Source of the DNA: Mycobacterium sp. Root135
GTDB lineage: Bacteria > Actinomycetota > Actinomycetes > Mycobacteriales > Mycobacteriaceae
Direction: 5' to 3'
Assembly: GCF_001426545.1 (NCBI RefSeq)
Contig: NZ_LMEZ01000004.1
Location: 1-64,000 of the forward strand
Length of the DNA: 64,000 nt
Positions 34,654 to 44,308 of this stretch are shown piece after piece; positions within the stretch are counted from its first letter, which is position 1, and every line of letters begins with the position of its first letter. The notes under the pieces were generated by a model, which was given only the letters and a program-made list of their open reading frames with translations, ran no database searches and was not told the origin of the DNA. The translations under genes and the position numbers were made by a program.

Positions 34654-36048
34654 CTAGCCGCTGGCGGCGATGTCGTCGAGTCGCCAGCTGCGGTCGAAGT
34701 ACGGCTCGAGCGGTCCGTAGAGGCGGAAGTAGGCGAACCAGTGCTGATCGGGAAGCGTTTGTATCCAATTGGATTCACGGCCTTCCGGCGCGTTGGGTCC
34801 GAAGTACAAGTCGACCGATCCGTCGTCGTTGTCGACGACGTCCGCGTTGCGCGATCCGCGGTCGCCGCGCTGCTGGGGGTTGTCGACCAGGCAGCGGGTG
34901 TCGGCTGAATACACCGTGATCGACCAGAACAACTTGGCCGGCGGATCGGGCGGGATGTGCAAGGTGTACTCCCGGCCGCCGTCCAGCCAGTGGCCGTCAC
35001 GGTCGGTGTAGCAGCTCAGGTATGCCTGTCCCACCCCGGGAGTTTGGCTCTTCATGGCGGAGGAGAAGCTGAAGGCTTCGTAGAACCAGGAGGCACGTTC
35101 GAGGAGCTGGTCGTAGTGCACCGCTCGCTGACTCGAGTCGTCAACGGCCAGAACCAGATCCCACCGGCGGTCGGGCCAGTAGGCAGAGCCTGGGAAGCGT
35201 TTGGCGAAGGTGTTGGCCTGGGCCATCAGTTCTGCGTCGGCCGCGGCTGCGGTGAGGATCCGGGTGAGCCGCTCGTCGGGGTCGAAGGCCTTGTCCTTCT
35301 CGATGCCGAGTGCGGCGAGCATCGCGAGGTAGAACCGGTCGCGTTCGTCGACGATCTCGCGTTGGTAGACGTCGTGCAACAGTTCCCAGTACTGCATTCC
35401 CCGGGGTTGGTCTCCCGACCATGGACGCCCACCGGGCGAGAGCAGTCGGGTAGGCGGCGGGTTCTGTCGGTCGGCAAGGGGGTAGATCCTCACGTTCTCG
35501 ACGAGCGCCTGGGCTCGGTCGGCGTCCGTATCGAGGGCGCGAAAGCCGAACAGGATGTTCATTCCGGTCGCACGGTGTCGCGTGAATCCATCGGAGTCCT
35601 CGGGCTCCTCGGCACCGGGAGGAAGGACGAGATGTTTACCGCCCGCGCCCTTCTCGGGGCCCATCTCGCCCAGGGTGGCGATTTCCCGTTGCCAGAAGTC
35701 GGAAATTCCACCGGCCGTGGGACCGGCGGGAAGTTCGATCACCAGCGGCCCGGTCGCGCCCAGGTCGACGAAGCTGAGGATGTACGGCGTGGTGGCGTTG
35801 GCGGTGATGATGCCGAGTCGGTCGCGGTACGTGCGGTACACCACGAGGTCCGAAGCCGTCGCCCCGAATATCTCGACGGACACCTTCTGCCACTGCGCAG
35901 AGGCCACCAGGGGCAACGCCCAGAGGTACGCCTGACACGCCATCTGGTAGTCGAGCTCGTCGAAGATCGACGGGAGGTCTTCACGACTCGGCAGTTCCCG
36001 GTCGCGTCCGACGTGTTGCAACCGCCCAGGCAGTTCGTCCACCGACAT
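34654..36048 (-). CDS. DUF1254/DUF1214 domain protein
   Basis: A 464-residue protein with the N-terminal DUF1254 region (VVYRTYRDRLGIITANATTP and YILSFVDLGATGPLVIELP) and a C-terminal DUF1214 region (YTLHIPPDPPAKLFWSITVY and ESNWIQTLPDQHWFAYFRLY). Proteins of this architecture are widespread in actinobacteria; their activity is not known to me. No signal peptide is visible at the chosen start (ATG 36048; GTG 36051 is alternative). It lies upstream of and on the same strand as the WYL regulator with 49 nt between them, but the WYL operator in the gap suggests separate transcription. Confidence 0.88.
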   Translation of the reverse strand: MSVDELPGRLQHVGRDRELPSREDLPSIFDELDYQMACQAYLWALPLVASAQWQKVSVEIFGATASDLVVYRTYRDRLGIITANATTPYILSFVDLGATGPLVIELPAGPTAGGISDFWQREIATLGEMGPEKGAGGKHLVLPPGAEEPEDSDGFTRHRATGMNILFGFRALDTDADRAQALVENVRIYPLADRQNPPPTRLLSPGGRPWSGDQPRGMQYWELLHDVYQREIVDERDRFYLAMLAALGIEKDKAFDPDERLTRILTAAAADAELMAQANTFAKRFPGSAYWPDRRWDLVLAVDDSSQRAVHYDQLLERASWFYEAFSFSSAMKSQTPGVGQAYLSCYTDRDGHWLDGGREYTLHIPPDPPAKLFWSITVYSADTRCLVDNPQQRGDRGSRNADVVDNDDGSVDLYFGPNAPEGRESNWIQTLPDQHWFAYFRLYGPLEPYFDRSWRLDDIAASG

Positions 36049-36200
36049 CACCCCAATCGTGTCGCCGCCCGGTCGACTCTAATTGGCCGACGCCCACCGC
36101 CGCTGCCGATTCGCAGGCGGTCACCCGCACGATCGGCGGACGCCGGGACCCGACCTTCAACGCACCCGTTGACTCCCAGCGTGCGGCGCCGCGGATTGAC

Positions 36201-37616
36201 TCACCCGCCGAACGTGTGGCGGGATGCCTGCGCCCACCCGGGGTTGCCGGTGGTCGCGTACCGAACCCAGGCCTGGTGCATCTCCGTCGCCAGTGATTGC
36301 GGCGGCGTCTGCGGGCCGAGCAGGCCGACCGGTCCGCCAAGCGTGGGTTCGGCCAGGCAGTCGAAGACGAACGGCAACTCGACGGTGTGAGCGGCACCCA
36401 GTCGACCGCCGAGAGCCCCTGAGCGCCAATCGAATCGGTACTCGTGCAGCGGGGACGCCGACCATGATCGGTGCCCGTCGACGAGACGTCGCGTGCCCGC
36501 GCCGAACAGGGCGTCGCCGAGCAGCGCGGACCGCATCTGACCCCACGACCACCGAGGTTGGCGGGTGCGCAGTTCGGCGACCACCACGTCGGGGTTCGCG
36601 TGACTTCGGCCCGCCAGTTCGCGCACGCCACTCTCGGAGGAGCCGTCGAGGTCACCCTGCGGCGCCAGGTAGAGGTTGCCCTCGTCGGCATTCACACCGA
36701 TCAGGAGGGGGACCTGCGCCCCCTCTCCGGACGCGACGGAGTCGGCGGGCTGGTGCTCCAACACCACGCTGAAGGGGCTGAGCCCGACGAGCGGATCGAA
36801 TCGCCGGGTCGTGCGCAGGTCGGTGCCGGCCAGCTGGGCTCCCAGCTCGACGAGTGCTTCGTCGGACAGCGCCTCGAGCGCGGCGGGGGTGGGCGCCGCG
36901 CCGAGGACGACGCCCGCCCGACGGGTGACCCGAGCTGCCTGTTCGGGATCGAATGCACCGGTTCCGTTGCCGCTCTGCATGATTGCCCTGTGAAACAGCG
37001 TTCCTGCGCCGGGTGTGGCGAGAAGCGCGCCGACGAGGGTGGCCCCCGCCGATTGCCCGAACAGGGTCACGTTGTCGGGGTCACCTCCGAAGGCGGCGAT
37101 GTTGGTCTGCACCCACTGCAACGCGGCCTGCACGTCGAGCAGTCCGCGGTTGGGTGGCGCTCCGGGGACGTCCAGGAAGCCGACGACGCCGAGCCGGTAG
37201 GTGACCGTCACCAGCACCACACCGTCGCGGGCGAAGGCAGCCCCGTCGTACAGCGGTGACCGGGTGCCGCCAGAGACGAATCCGCCACCGTGCACGAAGA
37301 CCATCACCGGCAGTCGGGTGGCGTCTCTCGGTGCCCACACGTTGACGCGGAGATAGTCGGTTTCGCCCGTCCGCAGGGTCCCGAAGTACGGGGCCATGTT
37401 CAACGCACCGAATCCGGTGCGAGCCTTCTGCGGTGCGGCCGGACCGGGACTGGTGGCGTCGCGCACCTCCGTCCAGCCCGGATGCGTTGTGGGCCCGGCG
37501 AATCGGGCGGCACCCGCCGGTGGGGCGGCGTACGGGATGCCGAGGAAGACCACCCCTGCGGCCGTGCTCGCTCCGCGCACGGGCCCGGATGTGGTGTCGA
37601 CGACCGGTTCAGCCAC
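36201..37616 (-). CDS. Carboxylesterase type B
   Basis: A 471-residue type B carboxylesterase (alpha/beta hydrolase fold). The nucleophile elbow is LFGQSAGATLVGAL, the oxyanion region VMVFVHGGGFVSGG, the acid is probably the Glu in GVNADEGNLYL, and the base is the His in AAHTVELPFVFD. No signal peptide is seen at the GTG start (37616). This start overlaps the metallo-hydrolase stop by 8 nt, so the two are cotranscribed and may act on the same ester or lactone substrate. Confidence 0.9.
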   Translation of the reverse strand: MAEPVVDTTSGPVRGASTAAGVVFLGIPYAAPPAGAARFAGPTTHPGWTEVRDATSPGPAAPQKARTGFGALNMAPYFGTLRTGETDYLRVNVWAPRDATRLPVMVFVHGGGFVSGGTRSPLYDGAAFARDGVVLVTVTYRLGVVGFLDVPGAPPNRGLLDVQAALQWVQTNIAAFGGDPDNVTLFGQSAGATLVGALLATPGAGTLFHRAIMQSGNGTGAFDPEQAARVTRRAGVVLGAAPTPAALEALSDEALVELGAQLAGTDLRTTRRFDPLVGLSPFSVVLEHQPADSVASGEGAQVPLLIGVNADEGNLYLAPQGDLDGSSESGVRELAGRSHANPDVVVAELRTRQPRWSWGQMRSALLGDALFGAGTRRLVDGHRSWSASPLHEYRFDWRSGALGGRLGAAHTVELPFVFDCLAEPTLGGPVGLLGPQTPPQSLATEMHQAWVRYATTGNPGWAQASRHTFGG

Positions 37617-38517
37617 GGGTCGCCTTCGCGAAGTCGGCCCACTGCGTGACCGCGAAGCCGTCGCCTCGATGGCGAACCTCGGCCGCTCCGTGACCACCGA
37701 AATGGGCCGGGAACACCAGGGTGTGGGTGTCGGCGGCGCGGCCGAGGACACGACGACGGGTGGTCCGGGCCTGGGCGGGGTCTTCGCAGAAGCAACTGTT
37801 GACGTCCGGTTCACCCAGCTGCAGCGGGGTGTGCAACAGGTCGCCCACGAAAACCGCCCGGTCCGTGCCGGATTGGAGGGTGAGCAGCGACGACCCAGGG
37901 GTGTGACCGGGGGCGAGCTCGAGTCGCAGGTTCTCGTCGACGTCGAGGTAGGTGTCCCACAAGTCGACCAGCCCGGCCTGGTGCACCGGCGCAACGCTGT
38001 CCTCGAAGACGACGTGGCTGGCGACGCCTAGTCGAGAGCTGTTGCCGTTGGCGGGATTCCAGAACTCGAAGTCGGCCCGGGGCATCAGGTACCTGGCGTT
38101 CGGGAAGGTCGGTACCCAGTGCCCGTCGTCGAGGGTCGTGTTCCACCCGACGTGGTCGTCGTGCAGATGGGTGTTGACCACGACGTCGACGTCGTCGGGG
38201 TGGACTCCTGCGCGCGCCAAGTTGCCAAGGAAGTCGGTGTCGAGGTGGTCCCACCTGGTGCCGGGACGGTGCTTCGAATTCCCGGCGCCGGTGTCGACGA
38301 GGATCGTCGCGCCCGCGCTGCGCAGGACCCACGTCTGAAGGGCGGCGACGACCATCCCCGAGCCGGGGTCGTAGAAGTCGGGAATCAGCCAATCGTCGCT
38401 GGATTTCCAGGATTCGGGGCGGCTGTCGGGGAAGAAGGTGACCGGCGTCAGCTCGACGGATCCGAAGTACTCCATGACCCGGGTGACCGAGACGTCACCC
38501 AACACGATGTCGTTCAT
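37609..38517 (-). CDS. Metallo-beta-lactamase fold hydrolase
   Basis: A 302-residue hydrolase of the metallo-beta-lactamase superfamily, close in style to lactonases. The zinc-site motif is VVVNTHLHDDHVGW (HxHxDH), with further ligands in LAPGHTPGSSLL, VFVGDLLHTP and VFPAHFGG. The ATG at 38517 is used. It is divergent from an XRE regulator, with a 25-nt imperfect palindrome in the gap, and is followed by the carboxylesterase gene. A role in lactone or ester breakdown is plausible. Confidence 0.9.
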   Translation of the reverse strand: MNDIVLGDVSVTRVMEYFGSVELTPVTFFPDSRPESWKSSDDWLIPDFYDPGSGMVVAALQTWVLRSAGATILVDTGAGNSKHRPGTRWDHLDTDFLGNLARAGVHPDDVDVVVNTHLHDDHVGWNTTLDDGHWVPTFPNARYLMPRADFEFWNPANGNSSRLGVASHVVFEDSVAPVHQAGLVDLWDTYLDVDENLRLELAPGHTPGSSLLTLQSGTDRAVFVGDLLHTPLQLGEPDVNSCFCEDPAQARTTRRRVLGRAADTHTLVFPAHFGGHGAAEVRHRGDGFAVTQWADFAKATRG

Positions 38518-38563
38518 GGGTTCCAGCGTCGGGCGCTTTCGACGGGGCAACCAGCCCCGGTCG

Positions 38564-38588
38564 TGCCTACCACTGAGAGGGTCAGGCA
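38564..38588. promoter_or_regulatory. Imperfect palindrome, possible XRE-regulator operator
   Basis: TGCCTACCACT and AGGGTCAGGCA form 11-bp arms with nine matches around three bases, in the divergent region between the metallo-hydrolase and the MmyB-type regulator gene. Confidence 0.4.
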
Positions 38589-38618
38589 GACCGCGACACC
38601 TCGGCGCATAGTGGAGGG

Positions 38619-39512
38619 ATGACCCACACCAGCCTCGGGGAGTTCCTTCGGGCCCGGCGGGCTCAGGTGGATCCACACGAGGTCGGACTCACCTGGGTGG
38701 GCGGGCGACGCCGGGTCGCCGGGTTGCGCCGCGAAGAACTGGCCCAGCTGGCCGGAGTGAGCGTGTCCTATTACACCCGTCTCGAGCAGGGCCAGTCGGT
38801 GAACGCCTCCGATGCGGTCCTGGATGCGATCGCCAGGGCGCTGGGCCTCGACGACCACGAACAGCAGCACCTGCGCACGCTGGCGCAGGCCCGGCCCGCG
38901 CGGCCGAGCCGACCCGTCACCGAACGGGTCGACCCGCTGACCCGCGACCTCCTCGATTCCCTGTCCGATCTGCCCGCCTTGGTGGTGGGTCTGCGGCTCG
39001 ACGTCCTGGCGTGGAACCCGCTGGCACATGCCCTCCTGGCGGGTCACCTGGACCCCCACGCAGTGAACCGCCCCGCGGAGCGGCCCAATCTGGCGCGCAT
39101 GCTGTTCCTCGACGGCCACACCCGCGACCTGTACGTCGACTGGCAGCGCAAGGCGCGCGCCGTCGTCGGCAACCTCCGCCTCGTCGCCGGCCGCCATCCC
39201 GACGACCCCGCCCTGGCGGCCCTGATCGGCGAATTGTCCATGAAGAGTCCACAATTCGTCACGTTGTGGCGTGACCATCGAGTCAAGCCCTGCGAGGCGG
39301 ACTCCTACCACCTGCAGCACCCGGCGGTGGGTCCGCTGACCGTCACCCAACACAATCTCGTCGTCGCCCGTGCCACCGGCCAGTCGGTGTGCATCGTCAC
39401 CACCGCTCCCAGGTCGCCCTCGGCGGACACCCTTGGCCTGCTCGCGGGCACGGTCGCCAGCCTTCAGACTTCTTCAACAGTTTGTAGAGACGACTTCAAC
39501 AAAATGTTGTAA
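38619..39512 (+). CDS. XRE-family regulator with MmyB-like ligand domain
   Basis: A 297-residue regulator. The HTH region near residues 30-65 reads REELAQLAGVSVSYYTRLEQ followed by GQSVNASDAVLDAIARAL, the hallmark of the MmyB group, and the C-terminal half has a PAS-like domain with VVGLRLDVLAWNPLAHALL and RARAT-type ends. The group is common in actinobacteria and is thought to bind fatty acids or other small ligands. It is divergent from the metallo-hydrolase/esterase pair, its probable target. Its last codons overlap tandem repeats that serve as a candidate operator for the next operon. Confidence 0.9.
   Translation: MTHTSLGEFLRARRAQVDPHEVGLTWVGGRRRVAGLRREELAQLAGVSVSYYTRLEQGQSVNASDAVLDAIARALGLDDHEQQHLRTLAQARPARPSRPVTERVDPLTRDLLDSLSDLPALVVGLRLDVLAWNPLAHALLAGHLDPHAVNRPAERPNLARMLFLDGHTRDLYVDWQRKARAVVGNLRLVAGRHPDDPALAALIGELSMKSPQFVTLWRDHRVKPCEADSYHLQHPAVGPLTVTQHNLVVARATGQSVCIVTTAPRSPSADTLGLLAGTVASLQTSSTVCRDDFNKML
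39472..39512. promoter_or_regulatory. Tandem candidate operator upstream of the amino-acid ABC operon
   Basis: CTTCAACA occurs at 39472-39479 and again at 39494-39501, 22 bp apart (two helical turns). The second copy is part of the dyad CAACA-AAA-TGTTG (39497-39509). These lie just before the binding-protein gene and overlap the end of the XRE gene. They could be bound by the aminotransferase-YheO fusion encoded in the same operon. Confidence 0.45.
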
Positions 39513-39542
39513 CGTCGCCCGCATCACACCTTGGAGGTCATG

Positions 39543-40502
39543 ATGCGTTCACCGCTGCCGGTCCGTACCCGGTTCTCCCTGCTGCTCGTCGGAGTCCTCG
39601 CCGTGGGCGTCACCGCCTGCGGCAACGGTGTCGGCGGCGACACCGCGGAATCGCCCGCCGCCAGCGACAAGCAGTCGGCGATCCCCGACAATGCCGACCT
39701 CATCGCGGCCATCACGCCGGACGAGGCCCTCGCCGCAGGACTGCCTCCCGCGGTCGCCCAGTCCAAGACCATCAACGTCGGCTCCAACGTCCAGTCGGCG
39801 CCCAACAACTTCTACGCCGAGGACGGCAAGACGCCCATCGGCTTCGAGGTGGATTTGGCCAAGGCCATCGCCAAGAAGATCGGTGTCCAGACTGCCTACC
39901 AGGACATGGCTTTCGGCTCGTTGATCACCAGCCTGCAGTCCGGGCGCATCGACATGACGATGGCCGGGATGAACGACACCAAGGAACGCCAGCAGCAGAT
40001 CGACTTCGTCGACTACTTCTCCTCCGGCATCACCATCATGGTGCAGAAGGGCAACCCGGAGGGCATCACCGGCGCAGACGCGTTGTGCGGCAAGAACGTT
40101 GCCGTCGTTCAGGGCACCAGCCACCAGACCTTCGCGGCCGCCCAGAGCGACAAGTGCGTCAAGGAGGGCAAGCCCGCCGTGAACGTGACCGCCACCGACA
40201 GCGACACCCAGAACCAGAACCAGCTCCGTACCGGCCGGGTCGCCGCGATCCTCAACGACCTCCCCAGCGCCGCGTACATCTCGCGCACCGCGGGTGACGG
40301 CAGCATTTTCGAGGTGGTCCCCGGTGAGCCGATCGACGGCGGTCCCTATGGCATCGGTTTCGCCAAGGACGATGTCGCCCTTCGTGACTCGGTGAACAAG
40401 GCGCTGGGCGAGCTGATCACCGATGGCACGTATCTCAAGATCCTGCAGAGCTGGGGTGTCGAGCAAGGCGCGCTGAAGGAATCCGCGATCAATGGCGCCT
40501 GA
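39543..40502 (+). CDS. Amino-acid ABC transporter substrate-binding lipoprotein
   Basis: A family 3 solute-binding protein, 319 residues. The ATG at 39543 is chosen because GGAGG lies five bases upstream; ATG 39540 is too close. A signal peptide ends in the lipobox region GVTAC, so it is a lipoprotein. The fold is seen in IGFEVDLAKAIAKKIG and the ligand-site segment RIDMTMAGMNDTKERQQQID. It overlaps the permease gene by 11 nt. The ligand is probably an amino acid or a related amine/sulfur compound; the PLP enzyme in the operon supports an amino acid. Confidence 0.9.
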   Translation: MRSPLPVRTRFSLLLVGVLAVGVTACGNGVGGDTAESPAASDKQSAIPDNADLIAAITPDEALAAGLPPAVAQSKTINVGSNVQSAPNNFYAEDGKTPIGFEVDLAKAIAKKIGVQTAYQDMAFGSLITSLQSGRIDMTMAGMNDTKERQQQIDFVDYFSSGITIMVQKGNPEGITGADALCGKNVAVVQGTSHQTFAAAQSDKCVKEGKPAVNVTATDSDTQNQNQLRTGRVAAILNDLPSAAYISRTAGDGSIFEVVPGEPIDGGPYGIGFAKDDVALRDSVNKALGELITDGTYLKILQSWGVEQGALKESAINGA

Positions 40503-41403
40503 GGTCGCCGAGGCTCCCCGGGAGCCGCTGGAGATCGTCCGGCTCCGCCACTGGGGCCGATGGGTGAGCGCGGTCGTCATCCTGGCGCTGCTCGTCGCAG
40601 CATTCGTCGTCCTGTCGCAGGCTCGGATCAAGTGGGCGTCGGTGCCCGACTTCGTGATCTATCGCGTGATGCTCGTCGGGTTGTTGAACACCGTGCTGCT
40701 CGCGGTCATCGCGCAGACGGTCGCCATCGTGATCGGGATCGTCATCGCCCTGATGCGACGCAGCGCCAATCCCGTCGCGAAATGGTTTGCGACGGGATAC
40801 ATCTGGCTGTTCCGCGGTCTGCCCGTCCTGCTGCAAATCCTCATTTGGTACAACTTGGCGCTGGTCATTCCGACCATCTCCATTCCGTTGCCCTTCGGCG
40901 GATATCTGCTCAACGAGCCCACCAACGTCCTCGTCAGCGCGTTCACCGCCGCGCTACTCGGCTTGGCCCTCAACGAGAGCGCCTACATGGCCGAGATCGT
41001 GCGGGCCGGGTTGAACAGCGTCGACGGCGGACAGACCGAGGCCGCCAAGTCGATCGGCATGTCGCCGGGGCTGACGCTGCGACGGGTGGTGCTCCCCCAG
41101 GCCATGCGGGTCATCATCCCGCCGACGGGCAACGACTTCATCGACATGCTGAAGGGCACCTCGATCGCGTCGGTGATCGGCGTGACCGAGCTGCTGCACG
41201 CGTCGAACAACATCTCCTCGCACAACCTGCTGGTCATGGAAACACTGTTCGCCGCGGCCATCTGGTACATGGTGGTGGTGACGATCGCCGGCGTCGGGCA
41301 GCACTACCTGGAGCGCACCTTCGGTTCCGCCGAGCGTAGCGTCGCCGCGCAGGCCGCGAAGGCGCTGCGAGCCATCCCGTTGACGAGAGGCGCCCGTGTC
41401 TGA
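40492..41403 (+). CDS. Amino-acid ABC transporter permease
   Basis: A His/Glu/Gln/Arg-type polar amino-acid permease, 303 residues with about five or six membrane segments starting near residue 28. The EAA loop is [20 protein letters not shown] followed by QAM, and [19 protein letters not shown] is typical for the family. The single permease probably forms a homodimer. It overlaps both the binding-protein gene (11 nt) and the ATPase gene (8 nt). Confidence 0.92.
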   Translation: MAPEVAEAPREPLEIVRLRHWGRWVSAVVILALLVAAFVVLSQARIKWASVPDFVIYRVMLVGLLNTVLLAVIAQTVAIVIGIVIALMRRSANPVAKWFATGYIWLFRGLPVLLQILIWYNLALVIPTISIPLPFGGYLLNEPTNVLVSAFTAALLGLALNESAYMAEIVRAGLNSVDGGQTEAAKSIGMSPGLTLRRVVLPQAMRVIIPPTGNDFIDMLKGTSIASVIGVTELLHASNNISSHNLLVMETLFAAAIWYMVVVTIAGVGQHYLERTFGSAERSVAAQAAKALRAIPLTRGARV

Positions 41404-42163
41404 GCCACTGCTGCGTGCCGTCGGCGTCCGAAAGAGCTACGGCCACACCGAAGTTCTACGCGGCGTCGACATGGAGGTGCACCGCGGCCAGGTGGTGTGC
41501 CTGCTCGGTCCGTCGGGCGCGGGCAAGAGCACCTTCCTGCGCTGCCTCAACCACCTCGAGACCGTCGACGAGGGCGAGGTGTGGGTGGACGGCGAGCCGA
41601 TCGGGTTCCGACTGCGCAACGGCAAGCTCCACGAGCTTCGGGAGCGTGACGTCGCCAAGCAGCGGCGCAACATCGGCATGGTGTTCCAGCGGTTCAACCT
41701 GTTCGGCCACCGCACCGCACTGGAGAACGTGATCGAGGGCCCGATCCGGGTGCTGGGCACCGCGCCCGACGTCGCCCGCAAGGAAGGCCTCGAACTGCTC
41801 GACCGGGTTGGCCTCGGTCAACGCGGCGACGCCTACCCGGCGCAGCTGTCCGGCGGTCAGCAGCAGCGCGTCGCGATCGCCCGGTCCCTGGCGATGAAGC
41901 CAAAGCTCATGCTGTTCGACGAGCCGACCTCCGCCTTGGATCCCGAGCTCGTCGGCGAGGTGCTGGCCGTGATGAACTCCCTGGCCGCCGAGGGGATGAC
42001 GATGGTCGTCGTCACCCACGAAATCGCCTTTGCCGCAGAGGCGGCCGACGAAGTCGTCTTCATGGCCGACGGCGCGGTCGTCGAAACCGGCCCGCCCGAG
42101 CGCATCCTCAAATCCCCCGAACACGAACGCACACGCCAGTTCCTGGCGCGGGTGCTCGCATGA
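41396..42163 (+). CDS. Amino-acid ABC transporter ATPase
   Basis: A 255-residue ATPase of the GlnQ/HisP group. Motifs: Walker [11 protein letters not shown]-loop [12 protein letters not shown], signature [14 protein letters not shown], Walker [15 protein letters not shown], and switch His in [23 protein letters not shown] start overlaps the permease. The last codon overlaps the ATG of the downstream aminotransferase-regulator fusion (ATGA), tying transport and the PLP protein in one operon. Confidence 0.94.
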   Translation: MSEPLLRAVGVRKSYGHTEVLRGVDMEVHRGQVVCLLGPSGAGKSTFLRCLNHLETVDEGEVWVDGEPIGFRLRNGKLHELRERDVAKQRRNIGMVFQRFNLFGHRTALENVIEGPIRVLGTAPDVARKEGLELLDRVGLGQRGDAYPAQLSGGQQQRVAIARSLAMKPKLMLFDEPTSALDPELVGEVLAVMNSLAAEGMTMVVVTHEIAFAAEAADEVVFMADGAVVETGPPERILKSPEHERTRQFLARVLA

Positions 42164-43893
42164 CGCCGATCTCGCCGCGCTACCGCATGCAGTTCTCCGA
42201 GCCGGCGGGCTACCTCGACTTCGCGCGCTTCGGACCGCCGTCGCACGCCGTTCTGGACACCACCGCCCGGCTGTTGGAGAAGGCGACGCACGCCGGGCCG
42301 GCCACCGTCGACGAGTTGATGCGCGAGGAGACCCGCGCGAAGGCGGCGGCGGCGCGGTTGTGCCACAGCGACGTCGACCACGTCGTGCTGCAGCCGCACA
42401 CCAGCCTCGGGCTGCTGCAGGCCGCGTTCAACGCGGCGGGGGGCACCGTGCTGGTGTCGGCCGCCGAGTTCCCGGCCAACACGTACCCGTGGGCCAGGGC
42501 CGAACAGGCGGGCCGGCTGACGGTCCGGCGGCTGCCCGGCGGTTACGTCACCGCCGACCGGATCGCCGAGGCCCTCACCGACGAGATCACCATCGTCTCG
42601 GTCAGCGCCGTCGACTACCGCACCGGCTACCGGGCCGACCTCGCCGCGCTCCGCGAGGTCGTCGGTGACCGCATTCTGGTCGTCGACGGCATCCAGGGTT
42701 TCGGCGTGATCGAGGCGCCGTGGGAAGTGGCCGACATCTTGGTGGTCGGCGGCCAGAAGTGGTTGCGGGCCGGGTGGGGAACGGGATTCGCCGTGCTCTC
42801 GGACCGCGCGCTCGAGCGGATGGACCCGGTGCTGTCGGGCTGGACGGGTGCGCGCGATCCCGGTCTGTTCGACGACGAGATCCACCCCGCCGAGACCACC
42901 GCGGCGGCTTGGTCGATCTCCAATCTGAGCCCGGTGACCTCCGGTGCCTTCGCGGCGGCGCTGGAGCTGGTCGAGGAGACCGGCGTCGACGTCATCGCCG
43001 CGCACGTCGCCGCCCGGGTGGCGGAGCTCGAAGAGGTGCTCCTGTCTCGGGGCGCGCAGATCGTCTCCGCCCGTGAGCGGCGCGCGGGCATTCTGGCGTT
43101 CACCATGCCGGAGCATCCCCCCGAGCAAATTGGCGCCGCGTTGACCGCGGCGGGTATCGCGACAACCGTTCGGCCCGAACACATTCGACTCTCGCCCCAC
43201 GTCACCACCACGGCGGAGACCGTCGAACGCCTTGGCGCTGCGCTGCTCACGCTGACCCAGCCGAGGCGGCCGGATCCCACGCCGGCTCCCGTCACCGCCA
43301 GTGGTGCCACCCACGACCTGCTCGCGTCACTGGTGCCGGCGGTCCACGGCCTTGCGGCGATGCTGGGTCCCGGCAACGAGGTGCTGTTGCACGACCTGTC
43401 CCGGTTGCCGGATTCGATTGCCGCGATCGCCGGCGATCTGACGCACCGCACGGTCGGTGGTCCGATGACCGACCTGCTGCTGGGATTGATCCGTCGAGGG
43501 ACCACCCAGGACCTCATCAATTACCGGACCAACAGTCCCGACGGTCGTCCGATCCGATCGTCCACCCTGTTTCTGCGGGACGCCGACGGACTCGCGATCG
43601 GTTGCCTGTGCGTGAACAGTGTTGAGCCCGAGGCGGTCTCGGTCGAGGTGCCGCAGCGTGAGGAGTCCTTCCCGCCCGACGTCGACAGCCTGCAGCGGTT
43701 CTTGGTGGACCGCGCCATCGCGAAGGTCGGCGTCCAAACCCCCGAGATGAAGAAGCACCACAAGGCCGCGGTCGTCCGCGAGCTCGACGAAGCCGGCTTC
43801 TTCCTGATCCGGGATTCGGTCGACCACGTCGCGGGTCAGCTGGACGTCACCCGCTACACGATCTACAACTACCTCAACGAGGTCCGGGGCTGA
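42160..43893 (+). CDS. Class V aminotransferase fused to YheO-type PAS and HTH domains
   Basis: A 577-residue two-part protein. Residues about 1-370 are a class V PLP enzyme (cysteine desulfurase/isopenicillin N epimerase type); the PLP Lys is near 200 in [15 protein letters not shown], and [20 protein letters not shown] and [10 protein letters not shown] are typical cofactor-site segments. From about 385 a YheO-like PAS domain follows ([20 protein letters not shown] and [20 protein letters not shown]), and the last 60 residues form an HTH with [20 protein letters not shown]. DauR-type regulators have the PAS-HTH half. The operon (amino-acid importer) suggests a substrate-sensing regulator with an enzyme-like sensor, analogous to MocR/GabR but with swapped order and another fold type. 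Enzyme activity and DNA binding are inferred. Confidence 0.85.
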   Translation: MTPISPRYRMQFSEPAGYLDFARFGPPSHAVLDTTARLLEKATHAGPATVDELMREETRAKAAAARLCHSDVDHVVLQPHTSLGLLQAAFNAAGGTVLVSAAEFPANTYPWARAEQAGRLTVRRLPGGYVTADRIAEALTDEITIVSVSAVDYRTGYRADLAALREVVGDRILVVDGIQGFGVIEAPWEVADILVVGGQKWLRAGWGTGFAVLSDRALERMDPVLSGWTGARDPGLFDDEIHPAETTAAAWSISNLSPVTSGAFAAALELVEETGVDVIAAHVAARVAELEEVLLSRGAQIVSARERRAGILAFTMPEHPPEQIGAALTAAGIATTVRPEHIRLSPHVTTTAETVERLGAALLTLTQPRRPDPTPAPVTASGATHDLLASLVPAVHGLAAMLGPGNEVLLHDLSRLPDSIAAIAGDLTHRTVGGPMTDLLLGLIRRGTTQDLINYRTNSPDGRPIRSSTLFLRDADGLAIGCLCVNSVEPEAVSVEVPQREESFPPDVDSLQRFLVDRAIAKVGVQTPEMKKHHKAAVVRELDEAGFFLIRDSVDHVAGQLDVTRYTIYNYLNEVRG

Positions 43894-43899
43894 CCACGC

Positions 43900-44250
43900 T
43901 CAGAAGAACGGGTCGGTGGTGGCGACCGGTCCACGGTCCGCCAGCTTCTGGACCACCCAGTGGTTGAGTGAGACGCCCTGCTCGGCCGATTCGACCATCA
44001 GCCGCGCGTGCAGCATCGACGAGGTGCGGACGATGAAGTTGCCGCTGTAGTGCCGGTCGGTGAGCGACGGCGGCGGATCCGCGTCGTCCCTCTCGCACTC
44101 CTCGAGGATGACGGTGACTCTCTCCGTGATCCTTGCCATTGCCTCGAGTGCGGTCGGGGCGTGCGTTTCCTCGAGCGGAAACTCGAGGCAGACGCCGACG
44201 TAGTCGCCCGACTCCATCGACCAGTGTGCCCGGTAGGTGTAATTCTTCAT
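43900..44250 (-). CDS. HicB-like protein with ribbon-helix-helix end, no HicA partner
   Basis: A 116-residue protein. The N-terminal half (YTYRAHWSMESGDYVGVCLE, then FPLEETHAPTALEAMA) is a HicB/partial RNase H-like fold, and the C-terminus (HARLMVESAEQGVSLNHWVV) is a ribbon-helix-helix DNA-binding segment, as in HicB antitoxins. No HicA toxin gene lies next to it: the upstream neighbour encodes a membrane protein, and the downstream one is convergent. It may be a solitary regulator. It starts at the ATG at 44250; no strong ribosome-binding site was seen. Confidence 0.8.
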   Translation of the reverse strand: MKNYTYRAHWSMESGDYVGVCLEFPLEETHAPTALEAMARITERVTVILEECERDDADPPPSLTDRHYSGNFIVRTSSMLHARLMVESAEQGVSLNHWVVQKLADRGPVATTDPFF

Positions 44251-44308
44251 GGCACTGATCGTGGCGGGGAGGTCCGACACGACCGGCGACGTCACCGCGA
44301 CCGTCCCG

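Noticed and set aside
43900..44250. Toxin-antitoxin pair around the HicB-like gene
   Set aside because: No HicA-like gene on either strand beside it; the neighbouring gene encodes a membrane protein.
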